Origin: Xanthomonas albilineans | GTDB lineage: Bacteria; Pseudomonadota; Gammaproteobacteria; Xanthomonadales; Xanthomonadaceae | Assembly (NCBI RefSeq): GCF_002939705.1 | Contig: NZ_MDCB01000015.1 | Coordinates: forward strand, 6,424 to 70,423 | Direction of reading: 5' to 3' | DNA length: 64,000 bases | Shown: piece after piece, positions 8,680-20,499 of the stretch | Layout of the letters: the number at the start of each line of letters is the position of its first letter | Position numbering within the stretch: position 1 is the stretch's first letter | Notes under the pieces: model-generated | The model's input: the letters and a program-made list of their open reading frames with translations, nothing else | Database searches by the model: none | What the model was told of the DNA's origin: nothing | Program-made: the position numbers and the translations under genes

Positions 8680-9507
8680 ATGAACCCTGTCTGTTCCGCC
8701 CTGTCTTCGGCGCTGGCCGTGGCCATGCTGGCACTGCCCATATGTGTGCATGCCACCGATGCCGACATCCCGTCGCACGCTGCAAATGCCGGTCTCTTTG
8801 GCGACAAGACCGAACTCAGCATCGGTGCCGGCGCCATGTTGACACCGCGCTATGCCGGCTCCGCCGACGACCGCCTCCAGGGCGTGCCGGTGTTTTCCCT
8901 GCAGCGCGGCATTGTGTTCGTGGATAGTGTCCGCGGTGCTGGCGTGCAATTTCAGAATGCACATGGTTTCTCCGCCAGCCAATCGTTTTACTACGATCTA
9001 GGGCGGCTGCAACGCAATAGCGCTTGGCGTCCTGGCTCGGCTCGGTTGGCCGGCATGGGCGACGTCCCCGGCACGATCACCGCGCGCAGTTTTGTCATGC
9101 AGCAACTCACACCTTCCGTGGCGTTGCAGGCGGAAGCCGAATTCGCGCTCAAGGAAAGCGCCCGGCGCAACCGCTACCGCGCCGGTGCCCAGTTCACTCT
9201 GCTGCATACCCCCACCGACAACGTCACCATGGACCTGAATGCCCATTGGGGCGACCGCCGTTTCAACCAGTCCTATTTCGGCGTCGATGCCGCGCAGAGC
9301 GCCGCCAGCAACTTCCGACCATACCGTGCTGATGCGGGAATGTATGCCTATTCGGTCGGCGCCGACTGGGATCACACGCTCTCCCCGCACTGGACCGTCT
9401 CGCTGCTGCTCAACGCCACGCGCTATGTTGGCGCGACCGATGGCAGCCCCGTTGTGCAGCGCCACGCCTTCGCCAGCATCGGCGCCACCATGACCTATAC
9501 CCGCTGA
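8680..9507 (+). CDS. MipA/OmpV-family outer membrane protein
   Basis: This 275-residue exported protein has a signal peptide ending near ICVHA. Motifs include GAGAMLTPRYAGS near the mature N-terminus, and alternating aromatic strands run to a C-terminal beta-signal-like end (IGATMTYTR). This fits the MipA/OmpV family of small beta-barrels, some of which scaffold murein hydrolases while others are linked to drug resistance. The ATG at 8680 follows ACGAGG by 7 bases, which rejects a longer frame reading back into the channel gene. It sits between the outer-membrane channel and the adaptor of the RND system, so it is probably cotranscribed and functionally linked. Confidence 0.87.
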   Translation: MNPVCSALSSALAVAMLALPICVHATDADIPSHAANAGLFGDKTELSIGAGAMLTPRYAGSADDRLQGVPVFSLQRGIVFVDSVRGAGVQFQNAHGFSASQSFYYDLGRLQRNSAWRPGSARLAGMGDVPGTITARSFVMQQLTPSVALQAEAEFALKESARRNRYRAGAQFTLLHTPTDNVTMDLNAHWGDRRFNQSYFGVDAAQSAASNFRPYRADAGMYAYSVGADWDHTLSPHWTVSLLLNATRYVGATDGSPVVQRHAFASIGATMTYTR

Positions 9508-9530
9508 TCGTGACCAGGACACCGCCGACC

Positions 9531-10649
9531 ATGACATCACGTCACATCCTTCTTCTCACCCTGTTCCTGTCGCTGGCCATGCTGTCGCTGTCAGGCTGCA
9601 GCCAGGACACAACGCCGGTGGCCGATGCGCCACGCGCGGTCAAACTGGAAATCGTCGCCAGTGGTGCTGACCAGGACAGCGAACGCTTCGTGGCACAGGT
9701 GCGTCAGCAGCAGCGTGCCGAACTCGGTTTCGAGGGCGGCGGGCGCATCGCCGACATCGCCGTGGATATCGGCGACCGGGTGCATGCGGGTCAGGTCCTG
9801 GCACGCCTGGATCCGGAACCGAACCGGCTGCGCCTGCAACAGGCCGAGGCCAACGTCGGCATCGCCAGCGCCGATCTGCAACAGCAGCAGACTCAGCTCG
9901 CTCAACAGCAAGCGATGTTCGACGACGGCGCCACGTCGGCAGCCACCCTGACCGCCGCTAAAAGCAGCTTCGCCGCGTCTCAGGCGCGGGTGCGCAGCGC
10001 GCAGTCGGAATTGGCCCTGGCGCGCCGCGCTGTGCGCCAATCGGAGTTGCGCGCACCGTTTGACGGTAGCGTGGTGGCCCGCTTGCAGCAGCCGGACGCG
10101 CTTGTCGGTGCCGGCCAGGCCGTGCTGCAAGTGGATGGCCAGGACCATGCGCAGGTCGTCGCCACGTTGCCGGCGGCGCGCGCGGCGACCCTGCAGCCAG
10201 GTCAGGAGATCGCCGCTTACCGCAGCACCGCACCCGAACACGGGTTGCCGCTGCGGCTACGCAGCGTCTCCACACGCGTGGAGGGCGGCGCCACCGTGCA
10301 AGCGCTGTTCGACAGCGCCTCCGCTGTTGCACAATTGCACGCTGGCGAAACCCTGTTGCTGGCACTGCCGACCGCCGGCTCCGTGCAACCGCCAAGCGTC
10401 CCGCTCAGTGCACTGATCCCAAGCATGGGCAACCAGAAGATGATGCTCTTCGTGTACCGTCAGGACAGCCGGACTGTGCGTCGGCGTCAAGTCGATACTG
10501 GGCGCATCGAAGGCGAACGCGTGCAAATCCTCGGCGGCCTGCGCACAGGCGAATACATCGTCGCCACTGGCGCCGCCTTTCTTCACGACGGCCAGGCCGT
10601 CGTCCCGTTCCATCCCGCGACCCGTCTCAGCAGCAGCACCACGCCATGA
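9531..10649 (+). CDS. RND periplasmic adaptor (membrane fusion protein)
   Basis: This 372-residue lipoprotein (lipobox LSLSGC) links the inner-membrane pump to the outer-membrane channel. It shows the barrel-sandwich half motif near IGDRVHAGQVLARLDPEP, a long helical hairpin rich in Gln and Ala (residues about 95-170), the second half motif APFDGSVVARL and a beta-barrel region. A GTG at 9510 is in frame, but the ATG at 9531 gives a clean lipoprotein signal. The stop overlaps the pump ATG by 4 bases (ATGA), indicating translational coupling. Confidence 0.92.
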   Translation: MTSRHILLLTLFLSLAMLSLSGCSQDTTPVADAPRAVKLEIVASGADQDSERFVAQVRQQQRAELGFEGGGRIADIAVDIGDRVHAGQVLARLDPEPNRLRLQQAEANVGIASADLQQQQTQLAQQQAMFDDGATSAATLTAAKSSFAASQARVRSAQSELALARRAVRQSELRAPFDGSVVARLQQPDALVGAGQAVLQVDGQDHAQVVATLPAARAATLQPGQEIAAYRSTAPEHGLPLRLRSVSTRVEGGATVQALFDSASAVAQLHAGETLLLALPTAGSVQPPSVPLSALIPSMGNQKMMLFVYRQDSRTVRRRQVDTGRIEGERVQILGGLRTGEYIVATGAAFLHDGQAVVPFHPATRLSSSTTP

Positions 10650-13600
10650 ACCTGACCCGCGCCACCCTCCATTCGCACCGCCTCGCGCTGTTCAGCGCTG
10701 CACTGATCCTGATCGGCGGCATCATCACCTTTCTCGGTTTCCCCTCGCAGGAAGAGCCCAGCGTGACCGTGCGCGATGCGATCGTGCAAGTCGGTTTCCC
10801 CGGCATGTCCAGCGAGCGCGTGGAAAACCTGCTGGCGCGACCGATCGAGGAACGGCTACGCGAGATCAGCGGGCTGAAAAAGATCGTCACCACCATCCAC
10901 CCCGGCAGCGCGATCGTGCAGGTGACCGCGCAGGACAGCGTCAAAGATCTTGCGGCGCTGTGGCAACGCGTGCGCAGCAAAGCGGCCGAGGCTGGCGCGC
11001 AGTTACCGCAAGGCACGCAGGGGCCGATGGTGGACGACGACTTTGGCCGCGTCGCCATCGCCTCGATCGCAGTCACGGCACCGGGCTTCAGTAGCGCCGA
11101 GATGCTCGGGCCGCTGCGACAGCTGCGTGCGCAACTGTACACTGTGCCTGGCGTGGATCGCGTCACCTTCCACGGTCTGCGGGACGAACGCGTCTACGTC
11201 GCGTTCGACCGTACTCGGCTCGGCGAAGCCGGCCTCACCCCCGCCGCAGTGGCGCAGCAGTTGCGTGCGCAGAACGTGGTCACCGGCGGTGGCCTGGTCG
11301 CCGCATCCGGATTGGCCATGACCGTCACCACCTCCGGTGAGGTGCGCGACCTCGACGACCTGCGCAAGACCCTGATCGCCACGCAAGGCGCCGACGGCCC
11401 GCGACAGATCCCGCTGGCGCAGTTGGCGAAGATCGCGTTGATGCCGGTAGATCCGCCCGAAGCTGGCGCGATCTATCAAGGCCAGCCGGCGGTGGTAGTG
11501 GCGGTATCGATGGCGCCCGGCAATAACGTCGCCGAGGTGGGCAAGGCCTTGCGGCTCAAGCTGACCGAGACCGCCAAACTGCTGCCGGTGGGATTTTCCC
11601 AGCATGTCGTCACCTTCCAGGCCGACGTGGTCGAGCGCGAAATGAGCAAGATGCACCACGTCATGGGCGAAACCATCGTCATCGTGATGGCCGTGGTGAT
11701 GCTGTTCCTGGGCTGGCGTACCGGCCTGATCGTCGGCGCGATCGTGCCGCTGACCATCCTCGGCGCCCTGATCGTGATGCGTGCGCTGGATGTGGAACTG
11801 CAAACCGTGTCCATCGCCGCGATCATCCTGGCGCTTGGCCTGCTGGTGGATAACGGCATCGTCATCGCCGAGGACATCGAACGGCGCCTGACCGCAGGCG
11901 AACCCCGTCGCGAAGCTTGCGAGGCAGCCGGACGAACCCTGGCGATTCCGTTGCTGACGTCCTCGCTGGTGATCGTGCTGGCATTCTCGCCGTTCTTCTT
12001 CGGCCAGACCAGCACCAACGAATACATGCGTTCCCTGGCGATCGTGCTGGCGGTGACGTTGCTTGGCTCGTGGTTGCTCAGCATCACCATCACGCCGCTG
12101 TTGTGCATGTATTTCGCGCGACCGCATGTGTCCGCCCATGGCGAGGACCATGGCGAAACCTACGATTCGAAACCGTACCGTCTGTATCGGCGCATCATCG
12201 AGGGGCTGCTGGCGCACAAGACGCTGTTCCTCGGCAGCATGCTGGCGTTGCTGACGCTGGCGGTGACGGTGTTGCTATCGATTCCCTATAGCTTTCTGCC
12301 CAAGTCCGACCGCCTCCAGTTCCAGATGCCGGTGACCCTGCAACCAGGCAGCGATGCGCGCCAGACGCTGCGCACCGTGCAATCGATCAGCCAATGGCTG
12401 GCCGATCGCAAACAGAACCCGCAAATCGTGGACAGCATCGGTTACGTCGCCGACGGCGGGCCGCGCATCGTGCTTGGACTGAACCCACCGTTGCCGGCGG
12501 CCAACATCGCCTACTTCACCATCAGCGTGGTGCCTGGCACCGATGTCGATGCGCTGATCGCCAAGGTCCAGCGGCATCTGCGCCAGCAATATCCAACGGT
12601 ACGCGCCAACCCCAAGCGGTTCTCGCTTGGGTCGACCGAATCGGGTGTGGCCATCTATCGCGTGATCGGCCCGGACGAAGCGCAGTTGCGTCGGCTCGCC
12701 GCCGGCATCGCGGAGGCGTTGCGCTCGCTACCGGGAACCGTTGACGTGAGCGATGACTGGGAAAGCCGCATCCCGCGCTACGATGTGCGCGTGGACCAGG
12801 CCAAGGCGCGGCGCGCCGGCATCAGCAGCGACGACATCGCCCAGGCACTGCAGTTGCGCTACAGCGGCATGGACGCCTCGTTGATCCGCGACGACGGGAC
12901 CAATGTGCCGATCGTCCTGCGCGGAGGTTTCGAAGAGCGCGAACGCGGGCGCGATCCCGGCACGACTCTGATCTACCCGCAGTCCGGTGGCGCGCCGCTG
13001 CCCTTGGCATCGATCGCCGATATCCGCCTGAGCGCTGAACCTTCGACGATCATGCGTCGTAACCTGAGCCGCGCGATCACCGTCACCGGACACAATCCGC
13101 AACTCACCACCGACCAGATCGTCACCGCATTGGCCGACAAGGTAGCGGCACTGAAGCTGCCGCCAGGCTACCGCATCGAAATGGGCGGCGAACTGGAGGA
13201 CGCCGCCGAAGCCAACCAGGCCCTGTTGCAGTACATGCCACATGCGTTGGGCGCGATCCTGCTGTTGTTCATCTGGCAATTCAATTCGTTCCGCAAGCTG
13301 TTCATCGTCATCGCCAGCATTCCGTTCGTACTGATCGGCGCCACACTCGCCCTGCTGGTGACCGGCTATCCGTTCGGCTTCATGGCCACCTTCGGCCTGC
13401 TCGCGCTGGCCGGCATCATCGTCAACAACGCGGTGCTGTTGCTCGAACGTATCGAGGCAGAACTGGCTGATGGCCTCAGCCGGCACGAGGCGGTGATCGC
13501 GGCGGCACTCAAACGCCTGCGCCCGATCGTCATGACCAAACTCACCTGCATTGTCGGTCTGATTCCGCTGATGCTGTTCGCTGGGCCATTGTGGACCGGC

Positions 13601-13732
13601 ATGGCCATCACCATGATCGGCGGTCTGGCGCTGGGGACACTGGTGACCCTGGGAGTGATCCCGGTGCTGTACGACCTGCTGTTCTCGCGGCATGCTCAAC
13701 GCGACGTGACTGCCGTCAGGACATCGGCGTGA
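10646..13732 (+). CDS. RND multidrug efflux pump, inner membrane transporter
   Basis: This 1028-residue proton-driven transporter of the AcrB/HAE superfamily has twelve predicted membrane segments and two large periplasmic loops. Transmembrane helix 4 reads ALGLLVDNGIVIAED: the first Asp of the proton relay is kept and the usual second Asp is Asn, a variant known in non-classical HAE pumps. Substrates cannot be read from the sequence. It ends the operon channel-MipA-adaptor-pump. The whole unit faces a BaeS/AdeS-type two-component system, suggesting induced expression. No gene follows for about 250 bases. Confidence 0.95.
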   Translation: MNLTRATLHSHRLALFSAALILIGGIITFLGFPSQEEPSVTVRDAIVQVGFPGMSSERVENLLARPIEERLREISGLKKIVTTIHPGSAIVQVTAQDSVKDLAALWQRVRSKAAEAGAQLPQGTQGPMVDDDFGRVAIASIAVTAPGFSSAEMLGPLRQLRAQLYTVPGVDRVTFHGLRDERVYVAFDRTRLGEAGLTPAAVAQQLRAQNVVTGGGLVAASGLAMTVTTSGEVRDLDDLRKTLIATQGADGPRQIPLAQLAKIALMPVDPPEAGAIYQGQPAVVVAVSMAPGNNVAEVGKALRLKLTETAKLLPVGFSQHVVTFQADVVEREMSKMHHVMGETIVIVMAVVMLFLGWRTGLIVGAIVPLTILGALIVMRALDVELQTVSIAAIILALGLLVDNGIVIAEDIERRLTAGEPRREACEAAGRTLAIPLLTSSLVIVLAFSPFFFGQTSTNEYMRSLAIVLAVTLLGSWLLSITITPLLCMYFARPHVSAHGEDHGETYDSKPYRLYRRIIEGLLAHKTLFLGSMLALLTLAVTVLLSIPYSFLPKSDRLQFQMPVTLQPGSDARQTLRTVQSISQWLADRKQNPQIVDSIGYVADGGPRIVLGLNPPLPAANIAYFTISVVPGTDVDALIAKVQRHLRQQYPTVRANPKRFSLGSTESGVAIYRVIGPDEAQLRRLAAGIAEALRSLPGTVDVSDDWESRIPRYDVRVDQAKARRAGISSDDIAQALQLRYSGMDASLIRDDGTNVPIVLRGGFEERERGRDPGTTLIYPQSGGAPLPLASIADIRLSAEPSTIMRRNLSRAITVTGHNPQLTTDQIVTALADKVAALKLPPGYRIEMGGELEDAAEANQALLQYMPHALGAILLLFIWQFNSFRKLFIVIASIPFVLIGATLALLVTGYPFGFMATFGLLALAGIIVNNAVLLLERIEAELADGLSRHEAVIAAALKRLRPIVMTKLTCIVGLIPLMLFAGPLWTGMAITMIGGLALGTLVTLGVIPVLYDLLFSRHAQRDVTAVRTSA

Positions 13733-13947
13733 ACAAACTACGGCAGGCTGACCGTGTCAATGCTGACGTGTTCTGGCTGATGCGAAGCACGCGCAACTAC
13801 ACGAAGCCCACTTTGCAGCGCTTCGCGGCCGGACCTGCAATCCGGCAACGCCGTATCGGACGAGTGCCATGCACATGCTGGGGACAGACTCCAGCAGCGA
13901 GCGGCGTATACGGAGTTATCGCTTTGCGCACTCACTGCGCCATGCAC

Positions 13948-13974
13948 AAAAATACACCCGGCGTTGCCGGGTGT
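13948..13974 (-). terminator. Rho-independent terminator of the tRNA operon
   Basis: Read on the minus strand, the stem ACACCCGGC pairs with GCCGGGTGT across the three-base loop AAC and is followed by ATTTTTG. It lies 12 bases beyond the last tRNA of the minus-strand cluster. The rest of 13733-13985 holds nothing I can support. Confidence 0.8.
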
Positions 13975-13985
13975 GTATTGAAAAG

Positions 13986-14061
13986 TGGCGTCCCCACGGG
14001 GATTCGAACCCCGGTCGCCACCGTGAAAGGGTGATGTCCTAGGCCTCTAGACGATGGGGAC
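13986..14061 (-). tRNA. tRNA-Glu (UUC), second pair
   Basis: The 76-base gene includes the encoded CCA. Read on the minus strand it begins GTCCCCATCGTCTAG, carries anticodon TTC in CCCTTTCACGG, the T-loop GGTTCGAATCC, and an acceptor stem GTCCCC/GGGGAC. It is identical to the copy at 14286-14361. Confidence 0.97.
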
Positions 14062-14105
14062 GCTGATAACGATGTTGCTTTGCGGACGGCCTATGTCCGA
14101 AAAGT

Positions 14106-14181
<76 letters not shown>

Positions 14182-14285
14182 ATTGGGACTGGCAGAAGCG
14201 AAATCATACCCGACTTTTCGCTGATGTACAAAACATGCACACTGATGATATCGGGCCTGCACGCGTTTGAGGTATGACTTAAAAA

Positions 14286-14361
14286 TGGCGTCCCCACGGG
14301 GATTCGAACCCCGGTCGCCACCGTGAAAGGGTGATGTCCTAGGCCTCTAGACGATGGGGAC
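14286..14361 (-). tRNA. tRNA-Glu (UUC), first pair
   Basis: Identical in sequence to the tRNA-Glu at 13986-14061, with anticodon TTC and encoded CCA. It is the second gene from the promoter in the order Ala-Glu-Ala-Glu. Confidence 0.97.
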
Positions 14362-14405
14362 GCTGATAACGATGTCGCTTTACGGACGGCCTATGTCCGA
14401 AAAGT

Positions 14406-14481
<76 letters not shown>

Positions 14482-14500
14482 ACATGCTGCGAGGAGCGGA

Positions 14501-14529
14501 ATATTAACGACCGTCCCTGCCCCACGCAA
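14501..14529 (-). promoter_or_regulatory. Sigma-70 promoter of the tRNA operon
   Basis: On the minus strand TTGCGT (14524-14529) and TAATAT (14501-14506) are separated by exactly 17 bases. The segment right after the -10 is TCCGCTCC, a G/C-rich discriminator typical of stable-RNA promoters under stringent control. Confidence 0.75.
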
Positions 14530-14721
14530 GCTTTTTTGCAGAATTTCCCGCACGGCCGAATAGGCTGTCGCAATCGATTGTATGTTGGGATCTACGTGCA
14601 CTTGGACAGGGCAGACTTAACAGCCACTTTTCCGACCAAGCTCGAATGTCCCAGCATCCTTGACGCAAGACATGGGGCCCGCACATTTTTCCTTGGCCTG
14701 CGACTTCTTCAACACGCCGAG

Positions 14722-16287
14722 TCACTCCCACTCGATTGTTGCCGGAGGCTTTCCAGAGATGTCGTAGACCACTCGCGAGACACCACGTAATTCGTTGATG
14801 ATGCGGTTGCTCACCGTACCCAGGAAGTCGTACGGCAAGTGCGCCCAGTGCGCGGTCATGAAGTCGATGGTCTCCACCGCACGCAGCGCAATCACCCATT
14901 CGTAGGCGCGGGCGTCGCCGACGACGCCCACCGATTTCACCGGCAAAAAGACCGCGAAAGCCTGGCTGGTCTTGTCGTATAGATCGGCTTTGCGTAGTTC
15001 GTCGATGAAAATGGCGTCGGCCTTGGCCAGCAGTTCGGCGTATTCCGGCTTCACTTCGCCAAGGATGCGCACGCCCAGGCCAGGGCCGGGAAACGGATGG
15101 CGGTAGACCATGGTGTGCGGCAAACCGAGCTCGACGCCCAGACGCCGCACTTCGTCTTTGAACAGTTCGCGCAGCGGCTCGACCAGGCCCAGCTTCATAT
15201 GCTCGGGTAAACCACCGACGTTGTGGTGGCTCTTGATGACGTGAGCCTTGCCGGTCTTGCTGCCGGCCGACTCGATCACATCCGGGTAGATGGTGCCCTG
15301 TGCCAGCCACTTGGCGTTGTGCAGCTTGTTCGATTCTTCATCGAATATGTCCACGAACAGGTTGCCGATGACCTTGCGTTTGGCTTCCGGATCACTGATG
15401 CCAGCCAATGCGTTGAAGTAACGCTCGGCGGCATTGACGCGAATCACTTTGACGCCCATGTGCTCGGCGAACATGGCCATCACCTGGTCGCCTTCCTGCC
15501 AACGCAGCAGGCCGGTATCGACGAAGACGCAGGTCAATTTTTCGCCGATGGCCTTGTGCAACAGTGCGGCGACCACGGAGGAATCGACGCCACCGGACAG
15601 GCCGAGGATCACCTCGTCGTCGCCGACTTGCGCACGCACTCGCGCGATCTGATCGTCGATGATATTGGCCGCCGTCCACAGCGTCGCGCAGCCGCACACG
15701 TCCACAGCGAAGCGGCGCAGCAGGGTTTGGCCCTGCAGGGTGTGAGTGACCTCCGGATGGAACTGCACGCCGTACCAGCGTTTGGCTTCGTTGGTCATGG
15801 CCGCGACCGGGATGCGGTCGGTCACGGCGGTGATGGTGAAGCCTGGCGGCACCTTGGCGACGTGGTCGCCGTGGCTCATCCAGACGTTCAGACGCGCGCT
15901 ACCTGGGTGATCGGTCAGGCCGGAAAACAAGGCGTCGGGCGCGACTACGTCCACTTCTGCATGACCGAACTCGCGCTGATCGGCGGCTTCGGTGGCACCA
16001 CCAAGTTGCGCGGCCATTGTCTGCATACCATAGCAGATGCCCAGCAGCGGCAAGCCGCTGTCGAACACCTCCTGCGGCGCAGCCGGTGCGCCCGGCAAGG
16101 TGGTCGACTCAGGGCCACCTGAAAGGATGATGCCCTTGGCACCGAAGCCGACGATTTCGGCGGGGTCGTGATCCCAGGCCCAGATCTCGCAATACACGCC
16201 GAGTTCGCGGATGCGTCGTGCGATCAGTTGCGTGTACTGCGCGCCGAAATCGAGGATAAGGATCTTGTCGCTGTGGATGTTGGTCAT
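14722..16287 (-). CDS. guaA: GMP synthase (glutamine-hydrolysing)
   Basis: This 521-residue cytosolic enzyme converts XMP to GMP using ATP and glutamine. The class I amidotransferase domain has the nucleophilic Cys in GICYGMQ and the His/Glu pair in GVQFHPEV. The ATP pyrophosphatase domain has the P-loop [11 protein letters not shown]. The C-terminal dimerisation domain ([10 protein letters not shown]) ends in IEWE as usual for GuaA. It lies downstream of guaB in the same direction with a 147-base gap containing a hairpin. Length is standard. Confidence 0.98.
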   Translation of the reverse strand: MTNIHSDKILILDFGAQYTQLIARRIRELGVYCEIWAWDHDPAEIVGFGAKGIILSGGPESTTLPGAPAAPQEVFDSGLPLLGICYGMQTMAAQLGGATEAADQREFGHAEVDVVAPDALFSGLTDHPGSARLNVWMSHGDHVAKVPPGFTITAVTDRIPVAAMTNEAKRWYGVQFHPEVTHTLQGQTLLRRFAVDVCGCATLWTAANIIDDQIARVRAQVGDDEVILGLSGGVDSSVVAALLHKAIGEKLTCVFVDTGLLRWQEGDQVMAMFAEHMGVKVIRVNAAERYFNALAGISDPEAKRKVIGNLFVDIFDEESNKLHNAKWLAQGTIYPDVIESAGSKTGKAHVIKSHHNVGGLPEHMKLGLVEPLRELFKDEVRRLGVELGLPHTMVYRHPFPGPGLGVRILGEVKPEYAELLAKADAIFIDELRKADLYDKTSQAFAVFLPVKSVGVVGDARAYEWVIALRAVETIDFMTAHWAHLPYDFLGTVSNRIINELRGVSRVVYDISGKPPATIEWE

Positions 16288-16288
16288 C

Positions 16289-16427
16289 GGGACTCGGGAT
16301 GTAGGATGCGGGACTCGGGCTCCTGCGATCCGCTAGCACTGTGACGATGAAAAAACGGCGAGGAGAAATCGCTTCCTGCCTCGCCGTTCGACGGCTATGC
16401 CACGTCTCGAGTTCCGAGTCCCGAGTC
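16289..16427. repeat. Short GGGACTCGG-type repeats in the guaB-guaA gap
   Basis: GGGACTCGGG occurs at 16289-16298 and 16310-16319. The inverted heptamer CCGAGTC occurs twice in tandem at 16414-16427. The copies flank the guaB terminator hairpin and could fold with one another. I have the impression of similar G/C-rich repeats in xanthomonad intergenic DNA, but this was not checked. Confidence 0.6.
16350..16388 (-). terminator. Hairpin with T-run after guaB
   Basis: On the minus strand the 10-base arms AACGGCGAGG and CCTCGCCGTT are perfect and are followed by a run of T. The loop is 15 bases. It stands between guaB and guaA, so it could end or attenuate guaB transcription and uncouple guaA. 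Confidence 0.7.
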
Positions 16428-16434
16428 GCGACAC

Positions 16435-18913
<2,479 letters not shown>

Positions 18914-18964
18914 CGGGGCGAGCGGGTGTAGAGTCGGGGGACGCCCATTGTCCCCGATTCCATC

Positions 18965-19261
18965 ATGACCGACACCACCCGCATCGAGGCCGCCGCATTC
19001 CGTCGCTTGTTGCAGCACCTGAATCAAGACCGCACCGACGTGCAGAATATCGACCTGATGATCCTGGCCGGCTTCTGCCGCAACTGTCTGGCCGACTGGT
19101 ACCGCGAAGCGGCAGCGACCGAAGGCCAGATCCTGAGCAAGGAGCAGGCACGCGAGCGCGTTTACGGTATGCCGTTCACCGATTGGAAAGCGCAGTATCA
19201 GGCCGAGGCGACACCGGAACAACTGGCCGCCTTCGCCGAAGCGCAGCGTCGGCACGGCTGA
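18965..19261 (+). CDS. DUF1244 family protein
   Basis: This small protein of 98 residues has the conserved core [19 protein letters not shown] and WYREAA, and [13 protein letters not shown] near the end, the signature of DUF1244. The two Cys in CRNC are conserved in the family. No function is established that I know of. It is divergent from folD, 51 bases away, and convergent with moeB. Confidence 0.9.
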   Translation: MTDTTRIEAAAFRRLLQHLNQDRTDVQNIDLMILAGFCRNCLADWYREAAATEGQILSKEQARERVYGMPFTDWKAQYQAEATPEQLAAFAEAQRRHG

Positions 19262-19312
19262 CAGGTCAATCCGGGGCACAGCGAGAAACCGTCGCCAAGT
19301 GCGGTGGCGACG

Positions 19313-20449
19313 TCAGTGCGACGCGCCGCAGAACCGCGCGTAATCGATGTATCCGGGGAAGGGCCGTCCCGGCGCGCATAGCGCACAATGCGGATCGGCC
19401 GCCAGGCGGGTCTCGCGGAAGCGCATCGCCAGCGCGTCGACATGCAGCAGGCGCCCACTCAGCGGCTCGCCGATGCCAAGCAACAATTTCAGCACCTCGT
19501 TGGCCTGCAACAGGCCAACGATACCGGGCAGCACGCCGAGCACGCCGGCCTCGGCGCAGTTGGGCGCGAATTCCGCCGGTGGCGGTTCCGGGAACAGACA
19601 ACGGTAGCAAGGCGCTAGGCCGCGCTGGCGGCCAGCATCGAACACGCTAACCTGCCCCTCGAAGCGCTGCACCGCGCCATACACCAGCGGCTTGCCCAAC
19701 TTCACGCAAGCGTCGTTGAGCAGGTAGCGCGCAGGGAAATTGTCCGAGCCATCCAGCACCACGTCCACATCCTGCAACAGGCGTTCGACGTTGTCCGCCG
19801 TGACCCGCTCGCGCACCGCTTCCACCTGCACGCCGGGGTTCAGCGCGGCCAACGCCGTTGCCGCCGAGTCCACTTTGGGCTGCCCGATCCGCGCGTCGCT
19901 GTGCAGGATCTGCCGTTGCAGATTACTGCGCTCGACCAGGTCATCGTCGGCGATGCGCAGGTGTCCGACGCCGGCCGCCGCCAGATAGACACCGGCCGGG
20001 GAGCCCAACCCACCGGCACCGACCAGTAGCACGCGTGCGGCCTGTAGCCGACGCTGACCTTCGATGCCAACCTCGGGCAGACGCAGGTGGCGCGCATAGC
20101 GCTCCAGGAAGTCCTGCTGCTCCGGCGGCAGCGTGGGACGTTGCAGCGGCAAGCCCTCGCGCTGCCAGCCGGTGGTGCCGCCCAGGACCGAGGCGACCTG
20201 GGAATAGCCGAGCTGTTGCAAGAACGCAGCGGTTTCCTGCGAACGTTTGCCGCTTTGACAGATCAGCAGGATCTCGGTGCCCATGTCGATATAGGCGGCC
20301 GGATCGGCTTGCAACTGCGCACGGTTCACACCAAGCGCACCCTCGGCCATGCCCGAGGCATGCTCGTGTTCCTCGCGGATATCGATCAGCCGTGCGCCCT
20401 GCGCAACGCGCGCATGGGCCTGTAGCGGCGTCAGTTCTCGAATGCTCAT
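19313..20449 (-). CDS. moeB: Molybdopterin-synthase adenylyltransferase with N-terminal rhodanese domain
   Basis: This 378-residue protein adenylates the C-terminus of MoaD (and may serve ThiS-like carriers) before sulfur transfer. Residues 1-100 form a rhodanese domain with the active-site loop CQSGKRS. The E1-like ThiF domain follows with GAGGLGSP (nucleotide binding), ERSNLQRQ and DGSDNFPARYL. The E1 cysteine region and Zn ligands are visible as CYRCLFPEPP and CALC near the C-terminus. Most bacterial MoeB lack rhodanese; eukaryotic MOCS3 carries it at the other end. It is followed upstream by moeA and mobA in the same direction. Confidence 0.94.
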   Translation of the reverse strand: MSIRELTPLQAHARVAQGARLIDIREEHEHASGMAEGALGVNRAQLQADPAAYIDMGTEILLICQSGKRSQETAAFLQQLGYSQVASVLGGTTGWQREGLPLQRPTLPPEQQDFLERYARHLRLPEVGIEGQRRLQAARVLLVGAGGLGSPAGVYLAAAGVGHLRIADDDLVERSNLQRQILHSDARIGQPKVDSAATALAALNPGVQVEAVRERVTADNVERLLQDVDVVLDGSDNFPARYLLNDACVKLGKPLVYGAVQRFEGQVSVFDAGRQRGLAPCYRCLFPEPPPAEFAPNCAEAGVLGVLPGIVGLLQANEVLKLLLGIGEPLSGRLLHVDALAMRFRETRLAADPHCALCAPGRPFPGYIDYARFCGASH

Positions 20450-20499
20450 GAGCCTATTATCGGCGTAAACCGTATCGCCGATGCAGCGGTCTGGAGTGC

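Noticed and set aside
11003-12217. 404-codon minus-strand frame inside the RND pump gene
   Set aside because: Composition (Gln/His/Arg-rich) and full overlap with the certain pump gene mark it as a shadow.
14504-15310. 268-codon minus-strand frame overlapping the end of guaA
   Set aside because: It is out of phase with guaA, whose conserved C-terminus covers most of it, and no start signal is seen.
16289-16427. GGGACTCGG repeats considered as a CRISPR-like array
   Set aside because: Repeats are only 7-10 bases, irregularly spaced and partly inverted; no cas genes are in the window.
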